Part shown: positions 1-5,256 of the stretch, one piece after another
How positions within the stretch are numbered: the first letter of the stretch is position 1
Layout of the letters: each line of letters opens with the position of its first letter
Assembly (NCBI GenBank): GCA_025455795.1
Contig: JALOLW010000310.1
Coordinates: 1 to 5,256, forward strand
Origin: Spirosomataceae bacterium
Lineage (GTDB): Bacteria; Bacteroidota; Bacteroidia; Cytophagales; Spirosomataceae
Direction: 5' to 3'
DNA: 5,256 nt
Translations under genes and position numbers: made by a program
The notes under the pieces: model-generated
Seen by the model: only the letters and a program-made list of their open reading frames with translations
The model's database searches: none
Told to the model about the DNA's origin: nothing

Positions 1-49
1 AAACGAATTGCCAGAGGATTTAGATACAAAAATACATTCAAGAAAATGA
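1..49 (+). CDS. Possible 3' end of a plus-strand gene (partial)
   Basis: Reading from base 2, the plus strand gives 15 codons, NELPEDLDTKIHSRK, ending at a TGA at 47-49. The composition (an acidic LPEDLD stretch, then a basic end) looks like a soluble protein C-terminus, and the left edge of the window would cut off the rest. If real, the gene converges on rnz, with 58 bases between the two stops. No family can be assigned from so few residues. A second plus-strand frame is also open from base 1 to a TAA at 91-93, so the choice of frame is uncertain and the stretch may be non-coding. Confidence 0.25.
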   Translation, partial: NELPEDLDTKIHSRK

Positions 50-107
50 TACGGTTTGCCTTTCAAAGACCAGTTTATCAAGTAATTTCATAAAGAACCT
101 TTTCACT

Positions 108-1025
108 CTAAATCCCCACCGCAAAAGTCGTTCCTTCTTCGGCGATGGCGGTGGCCGAAAATGCTTCTTGCGCTTGGGCAAGAAGCATTTCAAAGGTTTT
201 GTAGCGAGAAGAAAAATGTCCAATCAATAACTGCTGCACTTGGGCTTTGCGCGCGATGATGCCCGCCTCACGCGCTGTGGCGTGAAAACGCTCGGTGGCT
301 TGGTGTGCAAGGTCGTCGCCGAAGGTAGCTTCGTGGTAGAGCAGATTGACCCCTCTCACGTACTCCACAAGTCGCTCGTCGTAGCGGGTATCAGAGCAGT
401 AGGCGTAGCTACGCGGTGGCGGTGCGGGCAACGTGTATTCGGCAACGCCAAGAAGCAAATGGCCCGATTCATCATAGACATCGCGGCCTTCTTTCAACAG
501 GCGGAGGTACTCAAAAGGAATGTCTTCGCTGAGTTTTTCTTTGATGAGATTGCGCTGACGGGGTTTTTCTCGAAACAAAAAACCCGTACACGGAATACGG
601 TGATCGAGTGGGATAGTGCTTACCGTAAAATGTGGATGGTCGAAAATTAGCGCGGGGGCATCGGGTGACAGTTCCTGAAAATGCACCAAAAACTGCAAGG
701 GCGTTTGCGAGAGTTTGAAGTGCAGCGTGAGGATTTCGTCCAAGCCGCGCGGCCCAAAAAGCCGCAAGTCTTCGGTACGCCCACCGAGATTAAGGCTTGA
801 TAGCAGTCCAATAAGCCCAAAATAATGGTCACCGTGTAAGTGGCTGATAAATACCGCTTTGAGTCTGCTTGGACGCATACGGTACGCCAGCATCTGAAAC
901 TGCGTACCTTCGCCGCAGTCCACCAAAAAGCAGTCGTTGTCGTAAGTAATCAACTGCGCCGAAGGGTGGCGCGTCAAAGTAGGGGTGGCCGAACCTGCCC
1001 CCAAGATAGTCACCGAAAACTGCAT
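108..1025 (-). CDS. rnz: Ribonuclease Z (tRNA 3'-processing endonuclease)
   Basis: RNase Z is a zinc-dependent endonuclease of the metallo-beta-lactamase fold that removes the 3' trailer from tRNA precursors in the cytoplasm. The protein has 305 residues, the usual size of the short bacterial form. All metal-site motifs are visible: the HLHGDH signature (H62, H64, D66, H67), H142 in LDHRIPCTGF, D212 in YCSDT, and H270 in IGHFSSRY. Their spacing matches the B. subtilis enzyme closely. HEATF (231-235) and an N-terminal ILGAGSATP strand are also typical. The charged insert at about 150-190 (FREKPRQRN to LKEGRDV) sits where the flexible tRNA-binding arm lies. I chose the ATG at 1025, not the TTG one codon upstream, because this ATG shares its A with the TGA stop of the STAS gene (TGATG), a translational-coupling arrangement. 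It is the last gene of a probable purC-STAS-rnz operon. No residue needed for catalysis is missing. Confidence 0.96.
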   Translation of the reverse strand: MQFSVTILGAGSATPTLTRHPSAQLITYDNDCFLVDCGEGTQFQMLAYRMRPSRLKAVFISHLHGDHYFGLIGLLSSLNLGGRTEDLRLFGPRGLDEILTLHFKLSQTPLQFLVHFQELSPDAPALIFDHPHFTVSTIPLDHRIPCTGFLFREKPRQRNLIKEKLSEDIPFEYLRLLKEGRDVYDESGHLLLGVAEYTLPAPPPRSYAYCSDTRYDERLVEYVRGVNLLYHEATFGDDLAHQATERFHATAREAGIIARKAQVQQLLIGHFSSRYKTFEMLLAQAQEAFSATAIAEEGTTFAVGI

Positions 1026-1453
1026 CAATACGATTCGTTGCTACTGGGTTCGGGACTTTCGTAATCGTCGTCGTCGAAATCATTGCCTTCGGCGCCAAAC
1101 TCATTTTCGAGGTCGTTCATAAACACCGCATCTATCGCCTCCTCGGTGGTGGGTAGAATGGTGGCATCGCGGATTTTGCCTTCGATGTGCGCTTCAATAA
1201 AATCGTCGTTGTCAGACACGATTACCATTAACCCCAACTCTCTCGCACACAGCACGTTGAGTTTTTTGAGGACGGCGATACCCGTACTTTCAATAGTGCG
1301 CGTAAAAGAGAAGTCTAAAATGAGATTTTTGAAACCTTCGCGCAAGAGTCCGCGTGCGATGTCTTCCAAATCGGCAGCTCCATCGGCATCAATCGTGTCT
1401 TCCTGGATACCGATGAGGGCGTATTGTTCGTGTTTTTCAATGATGTGATTCAT
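1025..1453 (-). CDS. STAS-domain protein (anti-sigma factor antagonist-like) with acidic tail
   Basis: This is a 142-residue cytoplasmic protein. Residues 1-112 read as a STAS domain like SpoIIAA and related anti-sigma factor antagonists: alternating strands and helices, with LILDFSFTRTIESTGIAVLKK aligning to the family pattern around the DSSG phosphorylation loop. In the classical proteins a serine in this loop is phosphorylated by a partner kinase. Here the loop is E55-S56-T57-G58, so Thr57 lies at the phosphoacceptor position and Glu replaces the usual Asp. Residues 113-142 form a low-complexity tail with 12 Asp/Glu (including DDDD at 127-130) and no Lys or Arg, which is probably disordered. 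The gene begins 14 bases after the purC stop and its TGA overlaps the rnz ATG, so it is very likely co-transcribed with both. No anti-sigma kinase or sigma factor is present in the window. A role in the classical partner-switching pathway is therefore unproven; a structural or RNA-processing role tied to RNase Z is an alternative. Confidence 0.85.
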   Translation of the reverse strand: MNHIIEKHEQYALIGIQEDTIDADGAADLEDIARGLLREGFKNLILDFSFTRTIESTGIAVLKKLNVLCARELGLMVIVSDNDDFIEAHIEGKIRDATILPTTEEAIDAVFMNDLENEFGAEGNDFDDDDYESPEPSSNESY

Positions 1454-1467
1454 AGTTGGGTAGGGGA

Positions 1468-2409
1468 CTATTGGACGGGCAAAGTTAAAGAACGCTTCAC
1501 ATTTTCTTCAATTCTGTTCAAAATATCTTCGTTAGGGGCTTTGACAAAGGCCGTTCCAGTGATGTTCTCGTAAAGTTCGATGTAACGCGCCGATATTTGC
1601 GCCACCCATTCATCTGACATTTGGGGGATTTGCTGGCCTTCTTTTCCTTGAAATCCGTTGGCAATCAGCCACTCACGCACAAACTCTTTGGAAAGTTGTT
1701 TTTGCGCTACCCCTTGCGCTTGATTTTCGGCGTAGGTATCCGCATAAAAGTACCGCGACGAGTCGGGCGTATGAACTTCATCAATGAGCATGATTTGGCC
1801 GTTTTGGTGTCCAAACTCGTACTTGGTATCTACCAAAATCAGTCCTTGTTGGGCGGCCATCTGCGTGCCACGGGCAAAAAGCGCGAGTGCGTATTGTTCC
1901 AGTTGTGCATAAACACCCTCTTCGACCAATCCGCGTCCGATGATTTCTTCGCGTGAAATATCTTCATCGTGGCCTTCGTGGGCTTTGGTGGTGGGAGTGA
2001 TGATAGGCGCAGGCAAAGGGTCGTTTTCGCGGAGACCTTCGGGGAGCATTACGCCACAAAGCAGCCGTTTGCCTGCCTTGTACTCACGCGCCGCATGACC
2101 TGCCAAATACCCCCTTACCACCATTTCTACGGGGAAGGTTTCGCATTTGCGCCCCACGCTTACGTTGGGGTCGGGCGTATCGAGCAGCCAATTGGGGACA
2201 ACATCGGCCGTAGCCCGCAAAAAATGCGCCGCAATTTGGTTGAGTACCTGTCCTTTGTAGGGAATCGGGCGCGGCAAAATCACGTCGAAAGCTGAGATAC
2301 GGTCGGACGCGACCATCACAAGGCGGTCTTCAAACATGTAAACGTCGCGTACTTTGCCGCGATAAAAGGCCGTTTGCCCTGGAAATTGAAAGTTGGTTTG
2401 TGTTAGCAC
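1468..2409 (-). CDS. purC: Phosphoribosylaminoimidazole-succinocarboxamide synthase (SAICAR synthetase)
   Basis: PurC catalyses the ATP-dependent joining of CAIR and L-aspartate to give SAICAR in de novo purine synthesis (cytoplasmic). The protein has 313 residues, matching the longer ADE1-like form rather than the roughly 240-residue short bacterial form. Recognisable family blocks in order: YRGKVRDVY (16-24, nucleotide-binding hairpin), ASDRISAFDVILPRPIPYKGQ (34-54), ETFPVEMVVRGYLAGHAAREY (90-110), ITPTTKAHEGHDEDIS (137-152), ILVDTKYEFG (191-200), IDEVHTPDSSRYFY (209-222) and KEFVREWLIANGFQG (241-255). The start is the GTG at 2409: it gives the N-terminus MLTQTNFQFPGQ expected for this family, and no in-frame ATG occurs upstream before a stop or downstream before residue 25, which lies inside the conserved domain. 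No Shine-Dalgarno sequence precedes it. It is the first gene of the tight purC-STAS-rnz group. The 93 bases upstream carry a repeat tract. Confidence 0.97.
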   Translation of the reverse strand: MLTQTNFQFPGQTAFYRGKVRDVYMFEDRLVMVASDRISAFDVILPRPIPYKGQVLNQIAAHFLRATADVVPNWLLDTPDPNVSVGRKCETFPVEMVVRGYLAGHAAREYKAGKRLLCGVMLPEGLRENDPLPAPIITPTTKAHEGHDEDISREEIIGRGLVEEGVYAQLEQYALALFARGTQMAAQQGLILVDTKYEFGHQNGQIMLIDEVHTPDSSRYFYADTYAENQAQGVAQKQLSKEFVREWLIANGFQGKEGQQIPQMSDEWVAQISARYIELYENITGTAFVKAPNEDILNRIEENVKRSLTLPVQ

Positions 2410-2419
2410 AAGTCTTTTT

Positions 2420-2475
2420 GAATGAGTGAATTAATGAATGTGTGAGTTGTGAATGAGTGAATTGTGAATGATTTC
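2420..2475. repeat. Degenerate short direct-repeat tract upstream of purC
   Basis: The 13-mer GAATGAGTGAATT occurs exactly twice, at 2420-2432 and 2451-2463. Related units (AATGAATG, GTGAGTTGTGAATGAG, TTGTGAATGA) fill the space between and after them. On the minus strand the tract reads as repeated ATTCAC/TCATTC units with an irregular spacing of about 7-8 bases. It lies between the TPR gene stop and the purC GTG, so it would fall in the purC leader or promoter region. It is not a clean tandem array, and no CRISPR-like spacing or inverted structure is present. Its function, if any, is unknown. Confidence 0.7.
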
Positions 2476-2502
2476 AAATCCCAAATAGCTAATGCCGACT
2501 TC

Positions 2503-3186
2503 TCACCACTTCCCTTTGCTGTCGTCGGTGGGGGCGCGGTATTTTTGTTGTTGTAAATATTGCGTTTCGGTATTTTTCATGGCATCCAAAATCATCAGTG
2601 CTTGGGCTTCGTTCATTTTGATAGACGCCAAACGGTTGAGGACTTTCTTTTTTTCCTCGCTTTTCTGCACTTCTTCGGCCACCTGCGGGCTATTCTGTGA
2701 CGCAGGCGCGGGTGAAGGAGCGGCAGCAGGTGACTTTGGACTCGACAAACGGCCACTAAACTGCGTTTTCAACAATTCAAAGTTAAACCTTGCCACCTGA
2801 TTTTCAGTATCTTGCCGAAGGCTTTTCTTAAAAAAATCAAGCGCAGCGATGGTATCACGCTCGAAGGCGGAAATGACGCCCAATTGATTGTAGGCTTGCG
2901 ACGAAAGGCGTTTGTTATTGACCCTGATAAGTTGCGAATAGTACCGCCGCGCTTGCGGGAGTTGCTTGAGTTGGAGGTGTGCGTGCGCCAAATTGAGACG
3001 CGCTTCGGGTTCTACAAACAGGGAGGCGTTGAGGACATTGCGGTAATGTTCAGCCGCACTTTGGTAGTTTTTATCTAAATAGGCTTGTTGGGCCTCCAAT
3101 TTGGCGCGGTTGCCCCGTGAAATCGAATCAAAAGACCGATTGTCCCAAACCCACAAGAGAAGCGATATGAGGAGCGATTGCATCAT
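2503..3186 (-). CDS. TPR-repeat protein, BatC-like
   Basis: The protein has 227 residues from the ATG at 3186. It starts with a short hydrophobic segment (LLISLLLWVW, about 4-13) that could be a signal sequence or membrane anchor, although no clear cleavage site follows. Residues about 27-135 hold three tetratricopeptide repeats, recognisable by QQAYLDKNYQSAAEHYRNVL, ARLNLAHAHLQLKQLPQARRY and AYNQLGVISAFERDTIAALDF. A Pro/Ser/Ala-rich linker (about 149-168) leads to a charged helical C-terminus with NEAQALMILDAMKNTETQYLQ (192-212). TPRs followed by a helix of this kind resemble BatC of the Bacteroidota bat (aerotolerance) operon, but no bat neighbour is in the window, so this is a family resemblance only. 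TPRs mediate protein contacts; if exported, it would act at the periplasmic side. Possible starts are TTG 3195, ATG 3186 and ATG 3183. I prefer ATG 3186 because nothing supports the TTG. It could be co-transcribed with purC, 93 bases downstream. Confidence 0.8.
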   Translation of the reverse strand: MMQSLLISLLLWVWDNRSFDSISRGNRAKLEAQQAYLDKNYQSAAEHYRNVLNASLFVEPEARLNLAHAHLQLKQLPQARRYYSQLIRVNNKRLSSQAYNQLGVISAFERDTIAALDFFKKSLRQDTENQVARFNFELLKTQFSGRLSSPKSPAAAPSPAPASQNSPQVAEEVQKSEEKKKVLNRLASIKMNEAQALMILDAMKNTETQYLQQQKYRAPTDDSKGKW

Positions 3187-3220
3187 TTTTTGCAAAAATA
3201 GTGAATTTTAATTTTTGGCA

Positions 3221-3256
3221 TAGTTTTGGTGTTGAGAGCCATATCAACTTATTTTG
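3221..3256 (+). promoter_or_regulatory. Candidate Bacteroidota-type promoter for the GT-C gene
   Basis: The divergent region contains TTTG at 3225-3228, then 21 bases, then TATTTTG at 3250-3256. This approximates the -33 TTTG / -7 TAnnTTTG layout used by the primary sigma factor of this phylum, with the -7 element one base short. It would start transcription near 3260, about 20 bases before the ATG. Alternatively TAGTTTTG at 3221-3228 is itself an exact TAnnTTTG, but no TTG lies at the right distance upstream. Such AT-rich matches arise readily by chance. Confidence 0.3.
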
Positions 3257-3280
3257 ACATATTTTTCAACTTTGATTGTC

Positions 3281-5256
3281 ATGGCCAAACCAAAAAAGGC
3301 AGCCGCTCAACCTGCCAAGCCTACTCAAAAACAAATAGTTACGGAAATCCCCGCGAGTGTTTCTGCTACTTCGTGGACTCCTCCCAAAGAAGAAACCGAA
3401 CGCCCTGCGCCTACGGTCAACAATGCCCTTTTTCGTAAAATCTTTTGGAGTATTTCTCTTTTTTTAGTCATCGGGATGCCCATTTTAAGCACCCAATACG
3501 GCATTACGGCCGACGAATGGGGCAACAAAGCCTACGGCGAACTTTGTCTGGACTTCTTCACCTCACTCGGTGAGAAAAAAGACGCCCTCAGCTACGCACC
3601 ACGCGGCGGGGAAGTAATGTACTGCTACGGCCCCACGTTGGATTTGGTCTCAGCGGCTATTTATCGCACTACGGGCGCCGACCCTTTCACGGTAAGGCAC
3701 ATCATGCTGTCGTTGATGGGCGTGCTTATCATCGTGGGAGCAGGTTTGACAGGACGGCTCGTCGGTGGCAACTGGCGCGTGGGCTTGTTGGCGTTGATTT
3801 TTACGCTGTTTTCGCCCCGTATTTTTGGCGATTCGATGAACAACCCCAAAGACATCACTTTTGCCGCAGGTTATATCCTCACGCTCTGTTTTCTGATTAA
3901 ATTTTTGCAAGAACTTCCCCGTCCTACGTGGAAAACTACCCTTCTGCTCATTGCTGGTGTAGGTATTGGCTTGGGAAGTCGTGCGCCCGGACTGGCATTG
4001 GTGGCGTACATTCCTATGCTAGTGGGTGCGGAAATATTGCTCAGAAAAGAACTCCGTCAAACGATTTTTGGTGACAAAAATTTGCTCAAAAGCGTCGCTC
4101 TCAAAGCTACTGCGGCGACGGTGGGCGGCTACCTGTTAGGTATTATGTTTTGGCCGTTTGCGTTGGCCAATCCGCTGCTCAATCCACTCGAAGCCATGCA
4201 AAAACTCACCAATTTCCCCATCAGTATCAAAACGCTTTTTGAAGGAACTAAAATCTACTCCACCATGCTTCCGTGGCATTATGTGCCTAAGTATATGTTG
4301 GTTTCGACCCCGCTTTATTTCTTATTAGGAGTGCTGCTATTTGTGTTGGCTTTGCCTTTTATGCGTCGTTATTTCAACCAGCGGCACTTGCTCATGGTGG
4401 CGTTTGTAGCGTTGTTTCCGTTGATTTATGGAATCTCCAAAAACTCCGCTTTCTACAACGGTTGGCGACACACTACTTTCATTTATCCCGTGTTGGTGGT
4501 GTTGGCAGCAGTAGGGTTTGAGTATTTGTTCCAACGTTTTGGGGGCGTAGGCCAGAAAGTGTTGGCAGGAATATTGTCCGTATTGGTCGCGTTGCCGTTG
4601 TGGTTTATGGTCAAAAACCATCCCTATCAATACGCTTACTACAACGAAATTGCGGGTGGCACCAAAGGGGCTTTTGGCAAATACGAAACCGATTATTTCG
4701 GTGCCAGTACCCGCGAAGTGGCCGATTGGATGAAGAAAAACTTAGACTTAAAATCGGATACTGTGCTGATAGCGAGCGATTATCACAACCCGTTGCACGA
4801 ATATTTCAAGGATTATCCCAAACTCAAAATGGCTTATCGTCGCTATTACCAGCGTTCCGAACACGACTGGGACTATGGCGTTTTCTTGACGGGACATCTC
4901 AATCCCAGTCATTTTAGCAGAGCCGAGGTGTTTCCTCCTGCGGGAACGATCCACAAAATCGAAGTAGGCGGTGCGCCGATCGCGGTCATTGTGAAGCGCC
5001 TAAGCAAAGACGACTACAAGGGCGTACAAGCCTTGCGAAGTGGCAACGTCCAAGAAGCCATCACGCTACTCGAAAAAGCCCGTCAAGCCGACCCCAACAA
5101 CGAAGTGGTGCGGCTGTACTTGGCCAATGCTTACGTGAATGCGGGCAAAATCAACGAGTCACTGCAAGAATGTCAGAAGGCATTGGAGATTTTTCCTGAG
5201 TACATCGGCCCCATGATTACGATGGCCATAGCGTACATCAACCTCAACCAAAACGA
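3281..5256 (+). CDS. GT-C-fold membrane glycosyltransferase (GT39/ArnT/PMT-like) with C-terminal TPRs, 3' partial
   Basis: The frame is open from ATG 3281 to the right edge: 658 codons with no stop. Residues 1-50 are a Pro/Ala/Lys-rich, probably disordered cytoplasmic tail. About eleven hydrophobic segments follow (near 53-70, 140-158, 165-182, 192-210, 217-233, 236-252, 275-292, 337-361, 368-384, 396-413, 425-443), an odd number that places the C-terminus in the periplasm. The first periplasmic loop carries ITADEW with D78-E79, the position of the catalytic/metal Asp-Glu in GT39 and ArnT-type enzymes, which transfer sugars from polyprenyl-phosphate donors. Other family-like blocks are NNPKDITFA (187-195), FYNGWRHTTFIYP (391-403), HPYQYAYYNE (447-456) and ETDYFGASTREVADWM (469-484). 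A soluble domain (about 445-575) leads into TPRs: one near 577-608, a second near 609-641, and a third cut by the window edge. Donor and acceptor are unknown. The start was chosen as the first in-frame ATG; there is no Shine-Dalgarno sequence. The upstream TPR gene is divergent. Confidence 0.9.
   Translation, partial: MAKPKKAAAQPAKPTQKQIVTEIPASVSATSWTPPKEETERPAPTVNNALFRKIFWSISLFLVIGMPILSTQYGITADEWGNKAYGELCLDFFTSLGEKKDALSYAPRGGEVMYCYGPTLDLVSAAIYRTTGADPFTVRHIMLSLMGVLIIVGAGLTGRLVGGNWRVGLLALIFTLFSPRIFGDSMNNPKDITFAAGYILTLCFLIKFLQELPRPTWKTTLLLIAGVGIGLGSRAPGLALVAYIPMLVGAEILLRKELRQTIFGDKNLLKSVALKATAATVGGYLLGIMFWPFALANPLLNPLEAMQKLTNFPISIKTLFEGTKIYSTMLPWHYVPKYMLVSTPLYFLLGVLLFVLALPFMRRYFNQRHLLMVAFVALFPLIYGISKNSAFYNGWRHTTFIYPVLVVLAAVGFEYLFQRFGGVGQKVLAGILSVLVALPLWFMVKNHPYQYAYYNEIAGGTKGAFGKYETDYFGASTREVADWMKKNLDLKSDTVLIASDYHNPLHEYFKDYPKLKMAYRRYYQRSEHDWDYGVFLTGHLNPSHFSRAEVFPPAGTIHKIEVGGAPIAVIVKRLSKDDYKGVQALRSGNVQEAITLLEKARQADPNNEVVRLYLANAYVNAGKINESLQECQKALEIFPEYIGPMITMAIAYINLNQN

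Noticed and set aside
38..91. 17-codon minus-strand reading frame MKLLDKLVFERQTVSFS after rnz
   Set aside because: It is too short, has no conserved context, and can be explained by chance in AT-rich non-coding sequence.
1..93. Alternative plus-strand frame open from base 1 to a TAA at 91-93
   Set aside because: The translation (rich in Arg, Lys and Phe) looks less protein-like than the frame ending at 49. It cannot be excluded.
50..107. Possible terminator between the left-edge frame and rnz
   Set aside because: I found no stem of useful length followed by a T-run on either strand; only short chance palindromes such as CTTTCAAAG are present.
240..650. Plus-strand open frame of 136 codons opposite rnz
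   Set aside because: It lies wholly antisense to a gene with every RNase Z catalytic motif intact, and its translation has no recognisable family features.
829..1104. Minus-strand open frame spanning the STAS-rnz junction
   Set aside because: It is out of frame with two well-supported genes, so it is a shadow of their coding sequence.
1969..2295. Plus-strand open frames opposite purC (also 1621-1956)
   Set aside because: Both are antisense to a highly conserved purC and show no protein-like motifs.
2465..2485. GATTTGAAATC palindrome (2470-2480) as a terminator or operator
   Set aside because: The arms are only five AT-rich bases with a one-base centre, and no T-run follows.
3193..3200. TATTTTTG on the minus strand as a -7 box for the TPR gene
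   Set aside because: It matches TAnnTTTG but has no upstream TTG at a suitable distance and would place transcription start almost on the ATG.
3661..3910. Minus-strand open frames opposite the glycosyltransferase gene (also 3325-3528, 4337-4630 and 4748-4954)
   Set aside because: They lie antisense to a continuous 658-codon frame with clear membrane segments and motifs.

Overview
The window looks like ordinary chromosome from a member of the Bacteroidota, most likely a Cytophagales-type bacterium. Three things point that way: the wording of the PurC and RNase Z proteins, the absence of Shine-Dalgarno sequences before every start I checked, and a promoter-like TTTG/TAnnTTTG pattern in the divergent intergenic region. 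I could not run a search, so the assignment is from recognition of protein families only.

Layout. At the left edge (1-49) there may be the last 15 codons of a plus-strand gene. A short gap (50-107) follows, with nothing recognisable in it. Next come four minus-strand genes, which in transcription order are a TPR protein (3186 to 2503, BatC-like), purC (2409 to 1468), a small STAS-domain protein (1453 to 1025) and ribonuclease Z (1025 to 108). purC, STAS and rnz are packed tightly: 14 bases separate the first two, and a TGATG stop/start overlap joins the last two. They are very probably co-transcribed. The TPR gene is separated from purC by 93 bases holding a degenerate GAATGAGTGAATT-type repeat tract. 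A 94-base divergent intergenic region (3187-3280) leads to a plus-strand gene from 3281 that runs off the right edge. It encodes a large polytopic GT-C-fold (GT39/ArnT/PMT-like) glycosyltransferase with a C-terminal TPR extension.

Working together. purC is de novo purine synthesis and rnz is tRNA 3'-end maturation. The STAS protein between them resembles anti-anti-sigma factors, but no partner kinase or sigma factor is visible. The GT-C protein probably transfers a sugar from a polyprenyl-linked donor on the periplasmic face of the inner membrane. Its architecture (multi-spanning GT-C domain followed by TPRs) resembles eukaryotic TMTC O-mannosyltransferases in outline.

I found no RNA gene, CRISPR array, insertion sequence, phage gene or convincing terminator hairpin. 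I do not see an undescribed multi-gene system. The points most worth a second look are the GT-C/TPR fusion, the STAS-RNase Z coupling, and the repeat tract upstream of purC.
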